Assembly (NCBI GenBank): GCA_964531335.1
Contig: CAZHEV010000006.1
Span: forward strand, 137,237 to 201,236
Length of the DNA stretch: 64,000 nucleotides
Direction: 5' to 3'
Origin: CAZHEV01 sp964531335 [NCBI: uncultured bacterium]
GTDB taxonomy: Bacteria > Eisenbacteria > RBG-16-71-46 > CAZHEV01
The position numbers and the translations under genes were made by a program. Below, piece after piece: positions 50,958-58,535 of this stretch. The notes below the pieces were generated by a model. The model made no database searches. It was not told the DNA's origin and worked only from the letters and a program-made list of their open reading frames with translations. Each line of letters opens with the position of its first letter. Within the stretch, counting starts at the first letter, position 1.

Positions 50958-52085
50958 ATGGGCAGCGAAGACAAGGCAGGACGGGACGCGAGCTCCCCCG
51001 CCCGGACGGATGGCACGGGGCTCGAGCTGTTGGACGGCGCGACCGGCGACGCGAGCGAGATAGCGCTGGCCCTGAAGGACCGCCGGGCCATAGTGACCGG
51101 CGTCGAATACCCGCTCGAAGAGCGCCTCGCGGCGTACGAGGACATAATAGACTCGGAGGTCGGCGACACCACGCTCGTCCGCGCGCGGAACATCGAGCGC
51201 ATCGTGGGCTTCAGGCAGCTATATCTCAAGTTCGAGGGCGGCAATCCCTCCGGCACGCAGAAGGACAGGATCGCGTTCGCCCAGGCCATGGACGCCCTGA
51301 GACGCGGCTTCGACGTGATCACCTTGGCCACTTGCGGCAACTACGGAACGGCCATGGCACTGGCCGCTTCCTTGGCGGGGCTGCGCTGCCTGATCCACAT
51401 TCCCGGCAGTTATCAGACCAACAGGATCAAGGAGATGACGGATCTCGGCGCCGAGATAGTGCGCGTCGAGGGAGACTACGAGGAGGCGGTCGAAGCGTCC
51501 AGACAGCTCGCCGTGGAGCGCGAGTTCTACGACGCCAATCCGGGGGGCGCGAACACCGGGTTGCAACTTACCGCTTACGGCGAGATAGCCTACGAGCTTT
51601 ACGACGAGCTGAGGGACGCTCCCGCGGCGGTGGCCGTGCCCGTGTCGAACGGCACGACGCTTGCCGGCATCTACAAGGGTTTCCTGAGCCTGTACCGCAG
51701 GGGGAAGACGTCGAGGATGCCGCGCATAGTCGCGGGGTCGTCTTTCAAGAAGAACCCAATCGTGCAGGCTTTCGTCAAGAACGCGCCGGCGTGCGAGGAC
51801 CTGAGCCGCGAGCGAATACACGAGACCAAGATCAACGAGCCGCTGGTGAACCGGCACGCGATAGACGGCGACCATGCGCTCGGGGCCGTCCGCGAGACGG
51901 GAGGCTGGGCCGGAGACGCGTCGGACAAGGACATGACGTCCTTCAGCAGGCTCATGCGCGAGAAGGAAGGTCTCAACGTGCTGCCCGCCTCCACGGCCGG
52001 ATTCCTGGCCCTGGCGGCAAAGCATGAGAAAGAGCCGCTTCAAAACGACCGCTACGTAGTAGTTCTGACGGGAAGGAAGGCATGA
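50958..52085 (+). CDS. Threonine-synthase-like fold-type II PLP enzyme
   Basis: 375 residues of the PALP (tryptophan synthase beta/threonine synthase) superfamily. The PLP Lys is K102 in GGNPSGTQKDR; CGNYGTAMALAASLAGLRC is the phosphate/substrate Asn loop, and VPVSNGTTLAGIYKGF is the Gly-rich cofactor loop. It resembles threonine synthase more than cysteine synthase, but it lacks the typical long N-terminal domain and sits away from hom/thrB. ATG 50,958. Its last 4 nt overlap the DUF1611 gene (ATGA). Probable role: elimination or replacement at the beta or gamma carbon of an amino-acid substrate of this operon; the substrate is not known. Confidence 0.85.
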   Translation: MGSEDKAGRDASSPARTDGTGLELLDGATGDASEIALALKDRRAIVTGVEYPLEERLAAYEDIIDSEVGDTTLVRARNIERIVGFRQLYLKFEGGNPSGTQKDRIAFAQAMDALRRGFDVITLATCGNYGTAMALAASLAGLRCLIHIPGSYQTNRIKEMTDLGAEIVRVEGDYEEAVEASRQLAVEREFYDANPGGANTGLQLTAYGEIAYELYDELRDAPAAVAVPVSNGTTLAGIYKGFLSLYRRGKTSRMPRIVAGSSFKKNPIVQAFVKNAPACEDLSRERIHETKINEPLVNRHAIDGDHALGAVRETGGWAGDASDKDMTSFSRLMREKEGLNVLPASTAGFLALAAKHEKEPLQNDRYVVVLTGRKA

Positions 52086-53173
52086 CGTCCGCAATGGATG
52101 GAAACGCGATTGTCTATTGCGAGGGCGCGTTCAAGTCCCCCAACGGAAAGACCGCGCACGGCCTCGTGCGCCACACCAAACGGTACAAGGTGCTCTCGGT
52201 CGTCGACTCCACCTGCTCGGGACATGACGCGGGAATTCTGCTGGACGGCAAATCCGCCGGGGTCCCCATCTTCTCCTCGATCGCCGAGGCCGTGAGAGCG
52301 GCCGGGGACGCCGGGGACGTTCCCGCTTTTCTCGTGGTGGGCCTGGCCCCGGACGGAGGCAGGCTGGGCCGAAAGGCCCGCCAAGACATAAAGCACGCTC
52401 TGGAGCTCGGACTCAACGTGGACTGCGGCCTGCATGATTTCTTATCCGAGGACCCAGAGCTCTCCGCGGTCGCCGCCCGGAGCGCAGCCCGAATCCGCGA
52501 TATCAGAAGGCCGCCCGAAAGGGCCGACCTGCACTTCTTCAGCGGCAAGATAGAGGAGGTCGCTTCCTTCAAGGTGGCCGTCCTGGGCACGGACTCCGCA
52601 GTCGGAAAACGTACGACAGCGAGGCTGCTCGTAGAGGCTCTGCTTTCCGGGGGGCGCCGCGCCGAGATGACAGGAACGGGGCAGACCTCGTGGATGCAAG
52701 GCGCCGAGTATTGCATCGTCATGGATTCGCTGATAAACGATTTCGTGTCGGGCGAGATAGAGCACGTGGTCTGGAGGGCGTGGAAGGAGGCCTCCCCGGA
52801 CGTCATCGTGATAGAGGGACAGGGAAGCCTCCTGAACCCTGCCTATCCCGGGGGTTTCGAGATCCTCGCGGCGGGCCGGCCGGACGCCGTCGTGCTCCAG
52901 CATGCGCCCGCCCGGGCCGACTACGACGGCTTCCCAGGGCATCCGATCCATCCGCTGGAGGTCCAGATAGAGGCGATCGAGCTCATCTCCGGGAAACCGG
53001 TCATAGCCGTGACCCTGAACCACGAGAACATACCTCCAGGGGAGATCGAATCGGCATGCGAGGCCTTGAGCGCTTCCTCCGGGCTGCCCGCCTTCGACGT
53101 CTTGCTGGAAGGGGCGGAGGGGTTGGCCGAGATCGTGTCGAAGCGTATAGAGGAGCGGAGGCCGCGGAGGTGA
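52082..53173 (+). CDS. DUF1611/DgcN-like P-loop protein
   Basis: 363 residues of the DUF1611 family. Residues 1-135 are an N-terminal Rossmann-like domain; residues 160-355 are a P-loop domain with Walker A GTDSAVGKRTT (169-179), TGTGQTSWMQGAEY, DVIVIEGQGSLLNPAYPGG and HPLEVQIEAIELISGKPVIA. DgcN, a studied member, N-acetylates D-glutamate before DgcA, an enolase-superfamily racemase, inverts it. An enolase-superfamily epimerase is also present here at 55,733, so the DgcN/DgcA pairing is conserved. It overlaps the PLP-enzyme gene by 4 nt. Substrate inferred, not shown. Confidence 0.82.
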   Translation: MTSAMDGNAIVYCEGAFKSPNGKTAHGLVRHTKRYKVLSVVDSTCSGHDAGILLDGKSAGVPIFSSIAEAVRAAGDAGDVPAFLVVGLAPDGGRLGRKARQDIKHALELGLNVDCGLHDFLSEDPELSAVAARSAARIRDIRRPPERADLHFFSGKIEEVASFKVAVLGTDSAVGKRTTARLLVEALLSGGRRAEMTGTGQTSWMQGAEYCIVMDSLINDFVSGEIEHVVWRAWKEASPDVIVIEGQGSLLNPAYPGGFEILAAGRPDAVVLQHAPARADYDGFPGHPIHPLEVQIEAIELISGKPVIAVTLNHENIPPGEIESACEALSASSGLPAFDVLLEGAEGLAEIVSKRIEERRPRR

Positions 53174-53302
53174 CGGACGCCGGCCGCCGCTGGCGCCGAT
53201 CCGGAGCTTGTGCCCCGGCATGAAAGGAACGCGCGGGCCGTACGAGCTCGCGTAGGAGAGCATGAAAGAGGTTCCTTTCCGCAGCGGAAAACGAGGTAAG
53301 CG

Positions 53303-55723
53303 ATGGAGACCAAACGCACCGGTCCCAGGGGCCGCCCCGTGACGCGGCAGTCAGGCGATCGCGCCGAAGGAGATCTCTCGACACTGCGCGCCTTCGACCG
53401 CCTGGAAGTCGGGCCGGTGAAGCTCGAGCGCAGGAGGCTCGTGGCTCCGTACGCGCTTTCCACCCGGGGGGGCATGGACTCTACGGAGCTGATCTACAGC
53501 TACGACGAGGATGTCTTCGACCCCGAAGACCCCGCCTCGCGCAACCTGGCGAGCTTGATCGCGGCGCAGGTGGCCCTCAACTACGGGCTCTTCTGCGACT
53601 CAATTGTTTTCCGGGGCGCTTTCGACGGGACCGACCGCAGGTTCATACGCCAGATGTCGGAGCTTACCGCGCGCGAGATCTTCGTGAAGAAGTTCCTGGA
53701 GCCCAACCCTTTCATAACCGGTGACGCGGCACGAATGAGACCGGTAAAGGCGGAGCGCTACTGCGCCGCGGCCGTCGAGTTTCCCGACATGAGGGCCGGC
53801 GGAGCGAAGGAGGGCTGGAAGCTGTGGGCGACGGACAAGGGCGCGCACGCGGTGCTCTCGAGCGGAGGCAAGGACAGCCTCTCGAGCTTCGCCCTGCTGG
53901 ACGAGCTCGGGATCGAGACGCATCCTATCTTCGTCAACGAGTCGGGCAGACACTGGTTCACGGCCCTCAATGCGTACAGGCACTTCAACTCGACCGTGCC
54001 GAATACCGCGAGGGTGTGGACCAACTCGGACAGAGTCTTCGCCTGGATGCTCCGTCGCATGGCCTTCGTCCGAAGTGATTTCTCGAGCCTGCGCTCCGAC
54101 GACTACCCGATAAGGCTCTGGACCGTCGCCGTTTTCCTGTTCGGGGTGCTGCCGCTGCTCAGAAAGAGAAAGATAGGGCGCCTGATAATAGGCGACGAGT
54201 ACGACACGACGCGCCGCACCTCTTTCAGGGGCATAACTCACTACGACGGGCTCTACGATCAGAGCGTCTATTTCGACAACGCCCTGTCGCGGTTCTACAT
54301 GCGAAAGGGTTGGTCCATAAGCCAGGTCTCGGTGCTGCGGCCCCTTTCGGAGATCCTGGTCCAGAAGCTGCTCGTGGAGAGATACCCGAAGCTCTTGCCC
54401 TTGCAGACCTCCTGCCACGCCGCGCACAAGGAGGGCGATCGGATAAGGCCGTGCGGCAGGTGCGAGAAGTGCCGCCGGATCGTGGGGATGATCCTCGCCC
54501 TGGACGGGGACCCCTCCCGGTGCGGCTACTCCGACGCGCAGGTTCGCGACTGCTTGAGAGCGCTCGAGAAGACAAGCATTCACCAGGAGGCGCGCGGAGC
54601 GCGGCAGATCATGTCGATGCTTTGGCGAAAGGGACTGGTGTCGGCGCCGGCCGCGGCGGGCGGGGCGCGCACCGGAGACCGCGCGTACAAGGAGCACCCC
54701 GAGATCCTCGGTCTTCGCTTCGATCCCGAGAGGTCGCCTCTCGACTCGATCCCCGTGGACCTGAGAAGGCCGCTGCTGCGGATCTTCCTCGACCACGCTG
54801 ACGGCGCGAGGCGGCGCAGGGGAAGGGAGTGGGTGGAATTCGATCCATCAAAGGACCCCGCTATCGATAAGCGGTACGCTTTCGAGCTCGGACCCGCGGA
54901 CTCGCCGCGCCCTTCGAAACGGACGGGTCAGGGCCGCGTGGAGGACGGCTATCTCTGGAGCGAGCTGACCTGGCCCGAGACGGCGGAGAGGATCAACAGA
55001 GTGGACGTGGCACTGCTTCCCGTGGGCTCCATAGAGCAGCACGGGCCCCACCTGCCTCTGGACACCGACGCCTTCGACGCCGACTACCTGGCGAAGAGGG
55101 TGGCCGAGGCCTGCAGCGATCCCAAGCCCTTCGTCCTTCCGCTCGTGCCGTACGGAGTGTCCTATCAACATGACGAGTTCAAGGGCACGATAGGCATAAG
55201 CAACGACACGCTGTCCAGTGTGGTATACGACATAGGCATGTCGGTCGCCAAGAACGGCATCAAGAAACTCGTCGTCATAAACGGTCACGGGGGCAACGAC
55301 CCGGCCCTCAACCACGCCGCGCAGATGATCAACAGGGACGCCCGGATCTTCGTCGCCGTGGATACCGGCGAGACGAGCGACGTGGACATAGAGCGGATAG
55401 CGGAGACCCCCAACGACGTACACGCGGGCGAGATAGAGACCAGCACGAGCCTCGCCGTCAGGCCGCATCTGGTGAAGCTGGACAGGGCCACCAAGCTCGT
55501 GCCGAGATTCTCAAGCAGGTACATGAACTTCTCCTCCCGGCGGGGGGTGTCCTGGCACGCCTACACGAAGAGGATCTCGGAGACGGGCGTCATGGGAGAT
55601 CCCACAAAGGCCAGCGCGGAGAAGGGGGAGAAGATCTGGCGGATCATGATCGCTCACCTGGTCGCGCTGGTCGAGGACTTGAAGAGCATGAAACTCGACG
55701 AGCTTTACCAGAGAAGGTACTAG
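53303..55723 (+). CDS. Fusion: MurL-like ATP-pyrophosphatase + creatininase-family amidohydrolase
   Basis: 806 residues in one open frame. Residues 30-440 look like MurL (the ATP-dependent epimerase of UDP-MurNAc-L-Ala-L-Glu): an alpha/beta pre-domain, PP-loop SSGGKDS (186-192), RPLSE (346-350), and Cys C371, C384, C387, C390 (CGRCEKC). Residues 550-800 are a creatininase-family amidohydrolase with E578 and H580 (GSIEQHGPHLPLDTDAFDAD), D589, NGHGGND (660-666) and HAGEIETS (707-714), all metal/catalytic positions retained. A linker of about 100 residues joins them. The creatininase family includes creatinine amidohydrolase and MftE peptidase. ATG 53,303 with ACGAGGTAAG upstream. It ends 9 nt before the epimerase gene. 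QueC-like chemistry is the alternative for the first half. I know of no characterised fusion of this kind. Confidence 0.8.
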   Translation: METKRTGPRGRPVTRQSGDRAEGDLSTLRAFDRLEVGPVKLERRRLVAPYALSTRGGMDSTELIYSYDEDVFDPEDPASRNLASLIAAQVALNYGLFCDSIVFRGAFDGTDRRFIRQMSELTAREIFVKKFLEPNPFITGDAARMRPVKAERYCAAAVEFPDMRAGGAKEGWKLWATDKGAHAVLSSGGKDSLSSFALLDELGIETHPIFVNESGRHWFTALNAYRHFNSTVPNTARVWTNSDRVFAWMLRRMAFVRSDFSSLRSDDYPIRLWTVAVFLFGVLPLLRKRKIGRLIIGDEYDTTRRTSFRGITHYDGLYDQSVYFDNALSRFYMRKGWSISQVSVLRPLSEILVQKLLVERYPKLLPLQTSCHAAHKEGDRIRPCGRCEKCRRIVGMILALDGDPSRCGYSDAQVRDCLRALEKTSIHQEARGARQIMSMLWRKGLVSAPAAAGGARTGDRAYKEHPEILGLRFDPERSPLDSIPVDLRRPLLRIFLDHADGARRRRGREWVEFDPSKDPAIDKRYAFELGPADSPRPSKRTGQGRVEDGYLWSELTWPETAERINRVDVALLPVGSIEQHGPHLPLDTDAFDADYLAKRVAEACSDPKPFVLPLVPYGVSYQHDEFKGTIGISNDTLSSVVYDIGMSVAKNGIKKLVVINGHGGNDPALNHAAQMINRDARIFVAVDTGETSDVDIERIAETPNDVHAGEIETSTSLAVRPHLVKLDRATKLVPRFSSRYMNFSSRRGVSWHAYTKRISETGVMGDPTKASAEKGEKIWRIMIAHLVALVEDLKSMKLDELYQRRY

Positions 55724-55732
55724 AGGCATCCC

Positions 55733-56800
55733 GTGAAAGTGACGAACACCGAGGCCCGGCGGGTGGATATGGCCCTCGCCGAGCCATACATTATAGCATA
55801 TGAAAGGGTTGAGGCCGCCGCAAACGTCTTCCTGCGGGTGGAAACGGACAAGGGCGTCACCGGCTACGGCTGCGCCGCCCCCGACCTCCAGGTCACCGGA
55901 GAGACGCCCGAGGGCGTGATGATCGCGACCGAGAGCGTGATAGCGCCCGCGCTCAAAGGGACGGACCCTCTGAGAATAGCCCTGATAATGGACGAGCTGA
56001 AAGCGCACCTGAAGCGCCGGCCCTCCGCTCTGGCCATGGCCGACATGGCTCTACACGACATCCTCGGAAAGGTCGCGGGCCTGCCGGTCTACAAGCTGCT
56101 CGGAGGTTTCAGGGAGAGCATCCTCACCAGCGTCACGATAGGGATAATGCCGGTGGCCGACGCCGTGAAATGCGCCGGAAAGCACGTCGCCGGCGGCTTC
56201 AAGTCCCTCAAGATCAAGGGCGGCTCGGACGTGGACGAGGACATAGAGCGGGTCATCAAGATCCGAAAGGCGGTCGGCTCCCGGGTGGAGCTGCGCTTCG
56301 ACGCGAACCAGGGGTATACGCTGGAAGAATCGATCAGGTTCGTGGAGTCGACGCGCAAGGCCAAGTTGGAGCTCATTGAGCAGCCCACTCCCAAGGGCAG
56401 GCCCGATCTGCTGGGCAGCGTGACCAGAGAGGTGTCTATACCGGTAATGGCGGACGAGAGCTTGATGAGCTTGCGTGACGCCTTCCGTCTCGCAAAGGGA
56501 GAGCTCATCGACATGGCGAACATCAAGCTGATGAAAGTCGGCGGGCTCTCCGAGGCGGTGCAGATAAACGCGGTGGCCAAGGCGGCCGGCCTCGAGGTGA
56601 TGGTAGGCTGCATGGACGAGGCCGCGCTGGGCATCGCCGCGGGGCTGCACTTCGCACTGGCCAGGCCCAACGTGGCCTACGCGGACTTGGACGGGCACCT
56701 GGGACTGAGCGGGGACCCCTCCGACGGCGCGGTTATAATAAGGGACGGCGTGCTCTATCCCACAGAGCGCCCCGGCCTGGGCTTCGAGGCCCTCTTGTAG
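55733..56800 (+). CDS. Enolase-superfamily dipeptide epimerase (DgcA/AEE-like)
   Basis: 355 residues of the mandelate racemase/muconate lactonising group. Catalytic K160-x-K162 (SLKIKGG), metal ligands D190 (RFDANQGY), E216 (LIEQP) and D241 (MADES), the opposing Lys K265/K268 (NIKLMKVGG), and D318-x-D320 (ADLDGH), the motif that recognises the dipeptide amino group in L-Ala-D/L-Glu epimerases. All catalytic residues are intact. It could invert Ala-Glu dipeptides from peptidoglycan or N-acyl-glutamate. GTG 55,733, 9 nt after the fusion gene. Last gene of the operon. Confidence 0.87.
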   Translation: MKVTNTEARRVDMALAEPYIIAYERVEAAANVFLRVETDKGVTGYGCAAPDLQVTGETPEGVMIATESVIAPALKGTDPLRIALIMDELKAHLKRRPSALAMADMALHDILGKVAGLPVYKLLGGFRESILTSVTIGIMPVADAVKCAGKHVAGGFKSLKIKGGSDVDEDIERVIKIRKAVGSRVELRFDANQGYTLEESIRFVESTRKAKLELIEQPTPKGRPDLLGSVTREVSIPVMADESLMSLRDAFRLAKGELIDMANIKLMKVGGLSEAVQINAVAKAAGLEVMVGCMDEAALGIAAGLHFALARPNVAYADLDGHLGLSGDPSDGAVIIRDGVLYPTERPGLGFEALL

Positions 56801-56814
56801 CCTTTGACGCGCCT

Positions 56815-57128
56815 CCTTTCAAGTCCCGCCCGCGGCGCACCAAGGCTTCGACGCGAGGGACTGAGGGCGCCACTATGTCCCATGCCTGGCCCGCGATGGC
56901 CGAGGGAGCGCCGTCGCCCGCGTTCACGAGCACGATCACGCCGAACTCCTCGCGGTCGGGGAAGACCATGTCGTCCCAGTAGAGCGTGTCCAGCTCGCGG
57001 GGCAGGCCCGAGGTGTGAGTCAGTAGATGGCGGATCGTGACGATAGGGCTGCCGGGGTGCCTGTCCTCGATCTCGAACCACTCGAGGTGCTTCCGGGTCG
57101 GATCGTCGGCCGCGCGGCACTCGAGTCG
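56815..57128 (-). pseudogene. Beta-lactamase-family (serine hydrolase) remnant
   Basis: The minus strand has an open frame reading HLEWFEIEDRHPGSPIVTIR, HLLTHTSGLPRE then, with no break, LDTLYWDDMVFPDREEFGVIVLVNAGDG and APSAIAGQAWDIVAPSVPR. The first part is the TIRHLLTHTSGLP core of class C beta-lactamase-like hydrolases; the second is the C-terminal strand of the same family. The roughly 200 residues between, including the YxN and HxG motifs, are missing. No start codon remains before the hemA stop. It cannot be active. A join in assembly would look the same. Confidence 0.7.
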
Positions 57129-57134
57129 TAAGGC

Positions 57135-58505
57135 TCACTGTTCGATTCCGGGGTCGTCGTGAGGGTCTATTCTCAAGTCGAAGAGGCGGGCCAGGGACTC
57201 GACGTCCCGCAGTCTCTGCGTCTCCGAGGGGGCGGTCCTGAGACGCCTCGCGGGCTGCTGGAGCAGCTTGCCTATGAATGTGCGCAGGCTCTTCTCGACC
57301 GTCTCGGCGGCCTCCTCGCCTTCCCTGCGGCGGACGTGGTCAAGCTCTCTTTCGGCCAGCGATTCCAGGTACGAGCGCAGCTCGACGACGGCGGGCTTTA
57401 TGCTGAACGTGCTGCTCCACTCGTCGAGTTCCCGCAGCTCCTCGTCGATTATATTCTCCGCGTCGGGGAGCTCCTTTCTTCGCTCCGCCTCGTAACGGCT
57501 CGCGATCCCGGAGAGCTGATCTATGCCGGTGACGCGGACCCCCGGGAGACAGGCCGCGGCGGGATCGACGTCCCTCGGGACGGCGATGTCGTAAATGTGA
57601 AGGACCGACCCCCGCCGGTTCTCGAAGACGCGCTCCATCAGCGCCCTGTCGATTATGGGGCGCGCGCTGCCGGTGGCCGTCAGCACGACGTCCGCCTCGG
57701 CGAGCGCGCTCTCCATCTCGGAGTACGGCCGGGCACGAACCTTGTGCTTCTCGGCCTCGCAGGTCTTCTCCACAAGATCACGGGCCTTGTCGAAGCTGCG
57801 GTTTATCACCGTGAGCTTTCCTATGCCGCGCTTCAGGAAGTGCCTGGCCGCGAGCGAACCCGTCTTGCCGGCGCCCAGCAGCAGGCCGTGGCGGGCGGAG
57901 AGATGGCCCAGCGTCTCGCGCGCGTCCTCCACCGCCGCCCCCGCGACGCTCACCGGACCCGCGCCGAGACGCGTCTCCGCGCGCACGCGCTTGCCCACGC
58001 GCAGGGCGCCCTGGAACGCGCGGCCGATCAAGGACCCGAGCCGGCCGTTGTTCAGCTCGGCGGACCTGTAGGCCCTTCGGACCTGCCCCATTATCTCGCA
58101 CTCGCCCAGCACCATGCTCTCCAGCCCCGACGCAACGCGGTAAAGGTGCCTCACGGCGTCCATCCCCACGAGATGCGTGCTGAGACTTCCAGCCAGAAGT
58201 GAGCCGTCCACCCCCGCCTGCTCGAGCGCGTTGATAAGGGCGGTCCCGGCCCCGCAGCCTCCGCGCACCTCCACGTATATCTCCGTGCGGTTGCACGTGC
58301 AGAGCACGACCGACGCCACCCCGCAGGACTCGCGCTCGAACGCCCGCTGGAAGGCACGCGCCCGTGCCGCGTCCACGTACACTTTCTCCCTCACCTCTGT
58401 CGGGGCATTGCGGAAATCTATCCCCCACATGTGAAGATCGGTCAGAGACGCCGGCTCTCTCTTGTTCCGGCAAACTTTGGTATGGGTCCTCGCGCTCGAT
58501 GCCAT
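57135..58505 (-). CDS. hemA: Glutamyl-tRNA reductase
   Basis: First committed step of C5-pathway tetrapyrrole synthesis: glutamyl-tRNA to glutamate-1-semialdehyde using NADPH. Up to 456 residues. Catalytic Cys lies in VVLCTCNRTEIYVEV; other motifs are GLESMVLGECEIMGQVRRAY, LLLGAGKTGSLAARHFLKRG (Rossmann), ADVVLTATGSARPIID and IYDIAVPRDVDPA. The C-terminal dimerisation helix is present. ATG 58,505 is the first start; ATG 58,430 (MWGIDFRNAPTEVREK) matches family length better. Last gene of the hem cluster, 30 nt after hemY. Confidence 0.93.
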   Translation of the reverse strand: MASSARTHTKVCRNKREPASLTDLHMWGIDFRNAPTEVREKVYVDAARARAFQRAFERESCGVASVVLCTCNRTEIYVEVRGGCGAGTALINALEQAGVDGSLLAGSLSTHLVGMDAVRHLYRVASGLESMVLGECEIMGQVRRAYRSAELNNGRLGSLIGRAFQGALRVGKRVRAETRLGAGPVSVAGAAVEDARETLGHLSARHGLLLGAGKTGSLAARHFLKRGIGKLTVINRSFDKARDLVEKTCEAEKHKVRARPYSEMESALAEADVVLTATGSARPIIDRALMERVFENRRGSVLHIYDIAVPRDVDPAAACLPGVRVTGIDQLSGIASRYEAERRKELPDAENIIDEELRELDEWSSTFSIKPAVVELRSYLESLAERELDHVRRREGEEAAETVEKSLRTFIGKLLQQPARRLRTAPSETQRLRDVESLARLFDLRIDPHDDPGIEQ

Positions 58506-58535
58506 TACACTATATCTCCAGCGCTTCAGTCGTCC

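Noticed and set aside
53303-54700. QueC/7-cyano-7-deazaguanine synthase as the first domain of the fusion
   Set aside because: The PP-loop and CxxCxxC fit QueC loosely, but the pre-domain, RPLSE motif, length and genomic context fit MurL better. Kept as an alternative only.
57140-57160. tRNA-like GTTCGATTCC stretch
   Set aside because: It lies within hemA coding sequence and no cloverleaf can be built around it; no tRNA was found anywhere in the window.
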